From assembly GCF_000024025.1 (NCBI RefSeq), contig NC_013131.1, positions 2,108,001 to 2,172,000 on the forward strand: a stretch of DNA of 64,000 nt. The letters are read 5' to 3'. The DNA is from Catenulispora acidiphila DSM 44928 (GTDB lineage Bacteria; Actinomycetota; Actinomycetes; Streptomycetales; Catenulisporaceae). Positions 1 through 7,321 of this stretch are shown here, piece after piece; position 1 is the stretch's first letter, and the number at the start of each line of letters is the position of its first letter. The notes beneath the pieces were generated by a model. That model had not been told where the DNA came from and searched no databases. It saw only the letters and a program-made list of their open reading frames with translations. The position numbers and the translations under genes were made by a program.

Positions 1-621
1 GGCCTGGTCGACACCGAGGCGCCCAACGCCTTCGCCGCCGGCCGCAGCCAGAAGAACACCGTGATCTGCGCGACCACCGGGCTGATGCGCAAGCTCCCGG
101 ACGACCGCCAGCTGGAGGCGGTGCTCGCCCACGAGCTCTCGCACGTGGCGCACAAGGACGTCGTGGTGATGACCATCGCCTCGTTCCTGGGCATCCTGTC
201 CGGTCTGATCACCCGCATCACCTTCGAGATGGGGCTGTGGGGCGGCTTCTCCGACCGCGGCCGCGACGACGATGAGAGCCCGGCCGCCGTGCTGTTCTTC
301 GTGATGATCGTCTCCGGCCTGACCTACCTGCTGTCCTTCCTGCTGATCCGTGGCCTGTCCCGGTATCGCGAGCTGGCCGCGGACCGGTCCGGCGCGCTGC
401 TGACCGGCAACCCCTCGGCGATGATCGCCGCGCTGACCGAGATCACCGGCGACCTGGGCCGGATCCCGACCCAGGACCTGCGCAAGCAGCAGGCGTTCAA
501 CGCGTTCTTCTTCGCCCCGGCGATCAAGGGCGCGTCCGTGTCGAACCTGTTCGCCACGCACCCGACGCTGCAGGTCCGCCAGGAGAAGCTGGCTCAGCTG
601 GCCGTCGAGATCGGCCGCTGA
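1..621 (+). CDS. htpX: M48 family metalloprotease, HtpX-like (5' end missing)
   Basis: Membrane-bound zinc protease of the HtpX/M48 type, expected to degrade damaged membrane proteins. The reading frame is open from base 1, so the N-terminal membrane segments lie outside the window. The visible part starts with the family motif PNAFAAGRS, then the zinc motif HELSH (about bases 130-144), two hydrophobic segments, and RYRELAADRSGA, which carries the third zinc ligand (Glu). It ends at TGA 619-621. The next gene is pspAB, a known actinobacterial neighbour of htpX, which supports the assignment. The total length cannot be judged. Confidence 0.9.
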   Translation, partial: GLVDTEAPNAFAAGRSQKNTVICATTGLMRKLPDDRQLEAVLAHELSHVAHKDVVVMTIASFLGILSGLITRITFEMGLWGGFSDRGRDDDESPAAVLFFVMIVSGLTYLLSFLLIRGLSRYRELAADRSGALLTGNPSAMIAALTEITGDLGRIPTQDLRKQQAFNAFFFAPAIKGASVSNLFATHPTLQVRQEKLAQLAVEIGR

Positions 622-709
622 GCGAGCGGTCTGACTCCCCGCGGGTGTCAGGGGCGTCAGTGTTCTTCCTCGCCGTCCGCCCTCCCCGGAACCGTTGCTC
701 GAACCGGCG

Positions 710-764
710 CGCCTGTCGGACCGGCGAACCATCCACGATGCGAGCCGTATGCGTCCGACAGGCG
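710..764. repeat. 12-bp perfect inverted repeat between htpX and pspAB
   Basis: CGCCTGTCGGAC at 710-721 is mirrored exactly by GTCCGACAGGCG at 753-764, with a 31-base spacer. It lies in the 268-base gap after the htpX stop. No T-run follows, so it could be an operator pair for the downstream gene or a weak structured terminator. Confidence 0.5.
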
Positions 765-889
765 TCGCGTACGGCCGCGCCGGGAAGGATCCCGGTTAGT
801 CACGGGGATCTGCACAAGACGATCACGATAAGCGAACGGACCGTGGGACCTCCCGCGGCGACCGTCGCGGACAAGGCAAGCTGGTAGCC

Positions 890-1459
890 ATGGGATTCCT
901 GGACACGCTGCTCGGTCGGACCAAGCCGGTCAAGCCGGACCTCGACCAGCTCTTCGGCCTGCCGTCGGCGGCCCTGACCCTGCAGGCGGCGACCCACTTC
1001 CGTCCCACGGGTCTGGGCTCGGTGTGCTTCAAGCGCGCCGAGGGCCGGGCCTTCGACGACGTCGAGTCGGACATCACCACGCTCCTGGCGGCCGGCAACG
1101 GTCCGAAGGTCGAGGCGCGCGACGACTCCTACGGCTACACCTGGCTGGTCTCGCACCACGAGCCGGACGACACCGCCGGGCTGGTGACCGACCTGCACGC
1201 GGTGAACAGCTCGCTGCAGGACACCGGCTTCGGCCCGCAGCTGCTGTGCTCCCTGGTCTCCTTCACCGACGACCGGGACCGCCGCCTGGCGCTGGTGTAC
1301 CTGTACAAGCGCGGCACGTTCTACCCCTTCGCCCCGCAGTCCGGCGAACAGCGCGACGGCGCGTTGGAACTCCAGATCAAGGCCCTGCTGGGGAACGACC
1401 TGCGTCTGGAGCAGGACCTGAGCCGCTGGTTCCCGGTGTGGGGCGCGCCCGGTCTGTGA
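890..1459 (+). CDS. pspAB: PspA-associated protein PspAB
   Basis: Small soluble protein of 189 residues matching the actinobacterial PspAB family. The typical opening MGFLDTLLGR is followed by KPVKPDLDQLFGLPSAA and by LQAATHFRPTG. The family is found beside htpX and is linked to phage-shock/membrane-stress functions; its biochemical role is not established. It has no signal peptide and no membrane segment. The ATG at 890 is the natural start because the conserved N-terminus begins there. It follows htpX by 268 bases, so it may have its own promoter. Confidence 0.88.
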   Translation: MGFLDTLLGRTKPVKPDLDQLFGLPSAALTLQAATHFRPTGLGSVCFKRAEGRAFDDVESDITTLLAAGNGPKVEARDDSYGYTWLVSHHEPDDTAGLVTDLHAVNSSLQDTGFGPQLLCSLVSFTDDRDRRLALVYLYKRGTFYPFAPQSGEQRDGALELQIKALLGNDLRLEQDLSRWFPVWGAPGL

Positions 1460-1621
1460 GATGTGAAAAGGTTGGCTGTCTCAGGAAGTTGTGACACGGT
1501 TGTTGCCCTAGTCGCCAGACCGTGACCGAACGACTCGTTTGTTGGTAGTAACCTGTGCCGGTGCACGCGTCACGGACGCGCGCGAAGGTCGGGTCTGATC
1601 ACGGCGAGCGGACGAGAAGAC

Positions 1622-3340
1622 TTGCGTTTCGATCAACTTCAGGCCGGTTCGGCCGGATCCGGCGTGGGCGCGGACCCGGCGGACGGCGACGGGCCGATGG
1701 GCCAGGGGGCGGCAGCTGTGGGGGCTTCGGAGGACGACGGCGCGGACGCCGCCGCCGACGGCGCTCCGATATCCGGCGAGAGCCCCGCACCCGCCGCGGA
1801 GGCGGGTACCGCATCCGTTCCGCAGAGCACTGGTGCGCAGAACGCTGTGGCGACTGCTCCGGCGAAGACGCCGCCGGTCGCGCCGCCCGCCACCACGCCT
1901 GTACTGGCGATCAGCGACCTTCTCCGTTCGGCTGCCGATCAGGCGTCGGCGACGTGGAAGACCGCGGCGGTGCCCTCGCAGCGGCGGGAGAGTTCTGCGA
2001 CGCCGTTCCGGACGGTCGCGGCTCCGGCTCTACCAGCGCTGCCGCCGGCACCTGTTGAGGATGCTGCGGCTGCTGTACCTGAGGCGCTTGCCGCTCGTGC
2101 CGCTTCTGCTGTGCCTGCCGCACCCGCTGAGCCTCGCGCCGCTTCCGGTGCCATCCCGCTGGTGTCGCCGAGTCCTTCGTCGCTCCCGTTCGACGACGCC
2201 CCGACCGGCTTGAGCCCGATCGTCCCCGCGGTCGAATCGCCGTCCCCTGCGACGCTCGCCGACGCCTCCGATGGCTCTGACGGCTCCGACGCTGCCGCGG
2301 CCCGCCGTGCCCGCGAAGCCGAAGACGCGCACTGGCCCGGCGCCCGCCGCCAGATAGCGTTCCTGACCATCATCGTCAGCCTGCTGGTTCTGGCGGTCCT
2401 GCTCGGTCACCGCTACCTGCCCGACGTCCTGGGCTTCGGCTCCCTGATCGACACCTTCCTGCCCTGGACCGCCGCCCCTCTGCTGCTGGCGCTGCCCGCG
2501 GCCTTGTTCAGCCTCAAGAAGTGGGCCATCGGCATCTCCCTGCTGACCTGCGCGGTCTGGGCCGGGAACTTCGCGCCGACGATGCTGCGCAGCGGCGGCT
2601 CGGGACCGGCCGACATCAGGGTGCTCAGCCAGAACCTCTCCTCCGGCGACGCCGGCGCCCCCGACCTGTCCGGCATCGGCCAACTGGCCGAACAGCGCGG
2701 CGCCGACGTCGTCGTCCTGCAGGGTCTGTCGAAGAACGTCCAGGCAACCGACCAGACGGCTCCCGCTCGCTACCCCTACCACCTGGCCATGTACGAGTTC
2801 GTGGTCTGGTCGCGCTATCCGATCGGCTCCACCCAGCCGGTGGACCTGACCGCGGGCGGCCGCCCGGCGGGCTTCGTACAGTCCGGCGCCGCCGCCGGCG
2901 ACAGTTCCTCCGGAACTTTCGGCGGACTGCTGCGGTTCACCCTGGATCTGGACCAGAGCCGGCAGGTCACCGTCTACGCCGTACACCTGCCGCAGCCCTC
3001 GTTGTCGCACAGCGGCTTCGGCGTGGCGCGCGACGAGGCGCTCGAGCAGCTGGTGAGCGACGTGCAGGCGGAGAAGTCGCCGAACCTGGTCGTGGTCGGC
3101 GACCTGGACGTGGCCCAGACCGACCGCGCCGTGCGTCCGCTGCTGCGCTCCTCGACCGGACTGGTGTCGGCGCAGGCCAAGGCTGGCAGCGGGTTCGGCT
3201 TCACGTGGCCCGCGACGTTCCCGGTGGTGCGGCTGGACGACGTGCTGACGCGCGGCCTCACGCCGGTCGCCAGCGTCGTGCTCCCGGCGGTGGGACCGCA
3301 GCAGGCGCACCGGCCGATCGAGGCGGATCTGAAGTTCTGA
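1622..3340 (+). CDS. Membrane protein with degenerate endonuclease/exonuclease/phosphatase (EEP) domain
   Basis: About 572 residues. Roughly residues 1-235 are Ala/Pro/Ser-rich low complexity, then three hydrophobic segments (about 243-320), then an EEP-fold domain to the C-terminus. EEP signatures are recognisable: DIRVLSQNL, GADVVVLQGL, VYAVHLPQPS, LVVVGDLD and RLDDVLTRGL. Several positions that are catalytic in the family differ: LQE reads LQG, GDFN reads GDLD, the IDH/IDY position reads LDD, and the terminal SDH reads QAH. It may therefore be a binding protein rather than a hydrolase. The start is uncertain: TTG 1622 follows GAGAAGA, and later GTG codons are possible. Confidence 0.75.
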   Translation: MRFDQLQAGSAGSGVGADPADGDGPMGQGAAAVGASEDDGADAAADGAPISGESPAPAAEAGTASVPQSTGAQNAVATAPAKTPPVAPPATTPVLAISDLLRSAADQASATWKTAAVPSQRRESSATPFRTVAAPALPALPPAPVEDAAAAVPEALAARAASAVPAAPAEPRAASGAIPLVSPSPSSLPFDDAPTGLSPIVPAVESPSPATLADASDGSDGSDAAAARRAREAEDAHWPGARRQIAFLTIIVSLLVLAVLLGHRYLPDVLGFGSLIDTFLPWTAAPLLLALPAALFSLKKWAIGISLLTCAVWAGNFAPTMLRSGGSGPADIRVLSQNLSSGDAGAPDLSGIGQLAEQRGADVVVLQGLSKNVQATDQTAPARYPYHLAMYEFVVWSRYPIGSTQPVDLTAGGRPAGFVQSGAAAGDSSSGTFGGLLRFTLDLDQSRQVTVYAVHLPQPSLSHSGFGVARDEALEQLVSDVQAEKSPNLVVVGDLDVAQTDRAVRPLLRSSTGLVSAQAKAGSGFGFTWPATFPVVRLDDVLTRGLTPVASVVLPAVGPQQAHRPIEADLKF

Positions 3341-3724
3341 GGTTCTGAGCAGGCCGCGAGCTAGGGCGCGAGCGCAGTGCGGACGTTAGGGGTTTTCCCT
3401 AAATTCTTGAGCTGCGCTGAGGTTTTCGGCTCGACAGGCCGGTCGTCACCGGTGAGAGCGTCAACGGCCTGAGCGTCGGCGGTCCGCGGGACTCCCGCGA
3501 CCACCCTCACGACCGGGTCCCGGTCCGCGGGGGAAGCTCGCGGGTCGGGTTGGTCCGTCATGCCCTCCACGCCAGCCCAGAAGCGCCGTGGGGCGCCTCA
3601 CAGGACGGCGTGCGGATTGATCCGGGCGGCTCGTCCGGCGCGGCATTGCCAGCCGTCCCGGCGAGGGACGGCCGGCTGCGCCGTGCGGAGATCGCCCGGA
3701 TGCGGGATCCGGCGAGAGGCGGGA
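3341..3724. other. Intergenic region without a convincing gene
   Basis: Convergent gap between the EEP protein and mIHF. Short open frames are present on both strands but none has family features or a good ribosome site. It holds the palindromic box at 3386-3402 and a GC-rich hairpin at 3652-3672 (GCCGTCCC, loop GGCGA, GGGACGGC), which could terminate the leftward mIHF transcript although no T-run follows. Confidence 0.5.
3386..3402. promoter_or_regulatory. Palindromic box TTAGGGGTTTTCCCTAA, candidate regulator site
   Basis: Six-base inverted arms TTAGGG and CCCTAA around GTTTT. The core AGGGGTTTTCCCTA recurs at 48088-48101 upstream of the S53 protease. AT-rich boxes of this kind stand out in high-GC DNA and resemble sites of LuxR-type regulators. 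That assignment is inference. Confidence 0.4.
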
Positions 3725-4039
3725 TCAGGCGGTGGCGGCGAGCAGCGCCTGGCGCTGCCGGTCGCCGAGGCCGCCGATGCGACGGTTCTCGTCGATCTCC
3801 GCGTCCGCCATCAGCTTGGCCGCCTTGGCCGGGCCGTAACCCGGCAGCGCCTTGATGAGGGCGGTCACCTTCGTCTTCTTGACCATCTCCTCGCCCTTGG
3901 CCGCCCGGTCGAGCACCGCCTTCAGGGACAGCTTCCCGGCCTTGACGTCGGCCAGCATCTCTGAACGGGCACGGCGCACCTCCCCAGCCTTGGCCAGAGC
4001 GGCCGCGCGCTGCTCGGGGGTCAGTGTCGGAAGAGCCAT
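3725..4039 (-). CDS. mihF: Integration host factor, actinobacterial type (mIHF)
   Basis: A 104-residue nucleoid protein. The N-terminus MALPTLTPEQRAAALAKA and the helix-two-turns-helix segment KVTALIKALPGYGPAKAAKLM followed by RRIGGLG are diagnostic of mIHF, which binds and bends DNA and is unrelated to the proteobacterial IHF fold. The ATG at 4039 is preceded by GGAGAAG. The canonical actinobacterial mihF sits beside gmk. Here neither neighbour is a nucleotide kinase, so this may be a second copy. The central segment AGKLSLKAVLDRA differs from the usual one, consistent with a paralogue. Confidence 0.88.
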   Translation of the reverse strand: MALPTLTPEQRAAALAKAGEVRRARSEMLADVKAGKLSLKAVLDRAAKGEEMVKKTKVTALIKALPGYGPAKAAKLMADAEIDENRRIGGLGDRQRQALLAATA

Positions 4040-4657
4040 GAAACTTCTCCTTGCCTAGTACGGTCACGGCCCGCGACGGCGCCGGAGCCGTGGCCCATAA
4101 TGGCGGATCCCGGCGACAGATCACAGCTCAGGGGTGGGGGAACCACTCGATGTCGGCCGAGGTGAGGCCGTTCGAGGCCGGGGAAGGGGCCCGCGAATCG
4201 GGCGAAAGCGTCGCATTGGCGACGAACGCGCGGGTGATCCGCGGCACAGCCGGGGTTGACCCGAACGAGGCACGCGCCGCGCCCCCGGCGGGTAGCCGGA
4301 GGCGCGCTGGGGCGTTACCCGCCCGCGCGACACCGGTTTCGAGCCGGGCGCTCGCCAACCTCGCGAAAGCCTCCGAGCCCTGCGAAAGGGGCAGATCAAG
4401 CATTCCGGTCGCGCTCGCGCCCGCGCCGCGCACCCCTTGCGCGGAGGCGCCGGAACCGTCGGCGGCGGGTCGTTGCGCGGCTTCTGAGGCCTCGCTGAGA
4501 GGCCTGAGACGGCGTCCGGGTGTGGGAAGCCGCAGAAGGGGCCAGAAGGGCCTGCGAAGCCGTGCGGGCCGGTGGCGTTCCGGGGGAGGTCGAGTGGCGT
4601 AAATACGACGATTGGCCGCTCTGGTCGCATTCACCCGAACCGGTGACGAACCGCGCC
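4040..4657. other. Long intergenic region, no gene recognised
   Basis: About 620 bases between the divergent mIHF start and the end of the AEC carrier gene. Long open frames occur on both strands, but their translations are Arg/Pro/Ala-rich shadows typical of high-GC DNA. I found no tRNA arms, no clear hairpin with a T-run and no repeat. The mIHF promoter must lie just right of 4039. Confidence 0.45.
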
Positions 4658-5701
4658 TCACTTCAGGAGCGCGACGACCGTCCAGAGCCCCGCCATGGAG
4701 GTGACGGTCGAGAAGATCACGGCATTGCGGGCGAAGACGGTGTCGAGGGCGTATTCGCTCGCGTAGATGAACACGTTCTGGGCGGTGGGGAGGGCGGCGC
4801 AGAGCGTGACGGCGAGGACGTCTCGGCCGGAGAGGTCGAGGGCGTAGCGCGCGAGGAGGTAGGCGAGGACCGGCTGGAGGGCGATCTTGAGGGTCAGGGC
4901 TATCGCGGCTTCGGCGATGCGGGATTTCTCGATGCGTTGCTCGGGGTTGAGGTTTTCGCTGGCTATGGAGCTGTTTTCGGCGCTGGTGTACGCGTCGTTG
5001 CTGGTGTGCCTGCTGGCGTCTCTGCTTCCGTCCTTGGCAGTGCCCTTGCCGCTGCCGCCGTAGAGCGACATGCCGAGCGTGATCAGCGCGACCGGTACCG
5101 CGGCTCCGCCAAGCAGAGTGAGCGCACTGCTCACGTCCGCCGGAACGTGGAAGTGGGTCCCTGACACCAGCGCCCCGAACGCGGACGCGATGATGATCGG
5201 ATTATGGACCGGCAGCAGGGCTATGCCCCGCAGCCGATGCCGTATCCCCGGCGAAGGCCCGTCGCCCAAGCCCATGAGCGTCATCAGGATCGGCGTCACG
5301 AGCACGGTGTTGAACAGGATCACGGTCGACAGGAACGCCGCGTTGCCCAGCACCTGGATCGCCACCGGGATGCCCAGATTCGCGGAGTTGACGTACCCGG
5401 AGGCCATCGCGACCACCGCGCCGTTCGAGACGTCGCGCCCGAACACCCGCGTGCTGATCACCAGCCCGAGCCCGCACGCTGCGAGCGAGCTGACCCCGAA
5501 CGCCACGATCGAGGTGTTCGCCAGCGCGTGCAGATCGGACCGCGCCAGCATGCCGAACAACGACGCCGGCATCGCCACCCGGAACACGAACCGCCCCAGC
5601 ACCGCCTCCACGTCCGCCGACACCGCCCCGACGAGGTTGAAGCGGGCGGCGAGGTAACCGAGGCCGGTGAGGAGCCAGATCGGTATGAAGGCGCTGAGCA
5701 C
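4658..5701 (-). CDS. AEC-family transporter (auxin efflux/malonate carrier family)
   Basis: 347 residues with about ten hydrophobic segments split by a polar, low-complexity loop at about residues 215-265. N-terminal IPIWLLTGLGYLAARF, the central VNSANLGIPVA and the C-terminal LCAALPTAQNVFIYA match the AEC family, which includes malonate carriers of the MdcF type. The gene lies 73 bases after the DUF1116 stop on the same strand, so it may be the third gene of the fdrA-DUF1116 arm. Malonate would be an end product of barbiturate degradation, so a malonate-class carrier here is suggestive, but substrate cannot be read from sequence. Confidence 0.82.
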   Translation of the reverse strand: MLSAFIPIWLLTGLGYLAARFNLVGAVSADVEAVLGRFVFRVAMPASLFGMLARSDLHALANTSIVAFGVSSLAACGLGLVISTRVFGRDVSNGAVVAMASGYVNSANLGIPVAIQVLGNAAFLSTVILFNTVLVTPILMTLMGLGDGPSPGIRHRLRGIALLPVHNPIIIASAFGALVSGTHFHVPADVSSALTLLGGAAVPVALITLGMSLYGGSGKGTAKDGSRDASRHTSNDAYTSAENSSIASENLNPEQRIEKSRIAEAAIALTLKIALQPVLAYLLARYALDLSGRDVLAVTLCAALPTAQNVFIYASEYALDTVFARNAVIFSTVTSMAGLWTVVALLK

Positions 5702-5774
5702 GGCGCCACCGTACCGAGTGCCGGAAGCGGGGGTGCGGGCGGTGCGGTAGGGAGCGCCGAGCGGGTGCGGGGGC

Positions 5775-7298
5775 TTACTGTTCGGGGTTGGTCGGTCGCT
5801 GTGTGGGGTGGTTTTCGGGCGCTAGATCTGCACGCGTCTCATCCGCTCGTGCCAGTTCCGCGAGTGCCGCGAGCGCCTGCGTGAAGCACTCCATCGGCGG
5901 CGTCACCAATCCCGCACCGACCTGCCCGGTCCCCGCCACCCGCCCGGCCATCCCGGTGTTGATCTGCGGCAGCACCCCGGTGCGCACGACCCGCCCGACG
6001 TCGATCCCGGTCGGCGTGCCGCGGAAATCCAGCGCCGGCACCGTGAACGCGGGGTTCTCGGCGAGCGTGATCTCGTACATCAGCCGCGTGGTCGCCACGG
6101 CACTGGCCGCGGTCCCGCCCACGAGCCGGGCGATCGCCGGCGCGGCCGCCATCGCGAACCCGCCGACTCCCGCCGTCTCGGTGATCGCCGAATCGCCGAT
6201 ATCCGGATTGGCGTCCTCCGGCCCGTACCCGGCGAGGAAAAGCCCCTCGGGCGTGTTCGCCGGTCCGGTGAACCACCGATCCCCGGTCCCCGAGGTCTGA
6301 ATCCCGAAATCGGTCCCGTTACGCGCCATCACGGTGACGACCGTGCTCCCCGCGACCCCCGACGCCGCCAACCCCGCGAGCTTGCACGCGGGCATCACCA
6401 GGTTGAGGAAGAAGTGGTCGTTCCCGGAGACGAACCGCACCACGTCGGCCAGCTCCCGGCCGTCCTCCCCGCCCTCGATCAGCGACGGCAGCACCTCGCG
6501 CAGCAGCATGAGCGTCCCGGCCCGATTCCGGTTGTGCCCCTCATCACCCATATGCAGCATCTGCGCGACGATCGCCTTCACATCCACCGCCCCCCGCCGC
6601 CGCACCCCCCGCTGCAGCATCGGTCCGAGCACCCCCGCCATCCACCGCAGCCGCTCGACCACCTCGGGCCCGAACGCGCCGTATCGCAGCACCTTGCCAA
6701 GTCCCTCGTTCAGGCTGCACCACGACGTCCCACCCCCGACCGGATCCCGGACCTCCAGCAACCACATGCTGGGCGACACGACCCCCGCCATCGGTCCGAC
6801 ACCGCCGCGGTGGTGGCAGGGGGCGAGCTCGGGGGCGGTTCTGCTCGTACTACTCGCGCCGCTGCCGCTGCCGCCACTGAACCAGTCCACGGCGTCGTCC
6901 GCCGTCTCCACGAGCCCCTCGAACAGCGCCGCCCCGATCAACGCACCGCGCAACGGCCCTGACGCCCGCTCCCACCCGATCGGCGGCCCGGCATGCAGGA
7001 ACTGCCCCGGCTCCACCCCGAGCACCTCCGACGCCGGCCGCACATCCACCAGCTCGCACCCCGCCGCCAGCATCCGCCGCACCGCCAGCGCGTTCGCCTC
7101 ACCCCGCCGCGCATCGACCGCCACGTCAGCCAGGTCACCCTCGGTCCCAGGCGGCGGCGGACGCCAGTCGACCCTGGTCACCGCCACGCCCTGCTCCACA
7201 AGGTCGTCCGCGAACCCCGCCAAACCAGCCGCGACGACATGCGTGGGCTCAAGCCGCGCCATCGAGACACCAGCCCCGGAACCTTCGAGCAATGACAT
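5775..7298 (-). CDS. DUF1116 protein (YlbE/AllG-like carbamoyltransferase subunit)
   Basis: 507 residues and clearly DUF1116: GGVGPMAGVVSPSMW, SLNEGLGKVLRYGAFG and AQMLHMGDEGHNRN are family hallmarks. In E. coli the homologue YlbE (AllG) works with FdrA (AllF) and YlbF (AllH) as oxamate carbamoyltransferase, which phosphorolyses oxalurate to oxamate and carbamoyl phosphate. It lies 23 bases after the fdrA stop. A polar Ser/Gly-rich insertion (about residues 145-157) is unusual. The start may be ATG 7298, or the second Met at the VSMARLEP segment. No third subunit (DUF2877/AllH) is in the window. Confidence 0.87.
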   Translation of the reverse strand: MSLLEGSGAGVSMARLEPTHVVAAGLAGFADDLVEQGVAVTRVDWRPPPPGTEGDLADVAVDARRGEANALAVRRMLAAGCELVDVRPASEVLGVEPGQFLHAGPPIGWERASGPLRGALIGAALFEGLVETADDAVDWFSGGSGSGASSTSRTAPELAPCHHRGGVGPMAGVVSPSMWLLEVRDPVGGGTSWCSLNEGLGKVLRYGAFGPEVVERLRWMAGVLGPMLQRGVRRRGAVDVKAIVAQMLHMGDEGHNRNRAGTLMLLREVLPSLIEGGEDGRELADVVRFVSGNDHFFLNLVMPACKLAGLAASGVAGSTVVTVMARNGTDFGIQTSGTGDRWFTGPANTPEGLFLAGYGPEDANPDIGDSAITETAGVGGFAMAAAPAIARLVGGTAASAVATTRLMYEITLAENPAFTVPALDFRGTPTGIDVGRVVRTGVLPQINTGMAGRVAGTGQVGAGLVTPPMECFTQALAALAELARADETRADLAPENHPTQRPTNPEQ

Positions 7299-7321
7299 CG
7301 CCGTCCTGACAGTCGTAGTAA

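Noticed and set aside
3386-3402. Assigning the box to the PAS-LuxR (PimM) consensus
   Set aside because: The spacing differs by one base and no PAS-LuxR gene is visible, so only a general regulator site is claimed.
4040-4657. Genes in the long open frames of this gap
   Set aside because: Both strands are open for hundreds of bases, but composition is Arg/Pro-rich with no motif or ribosome site.
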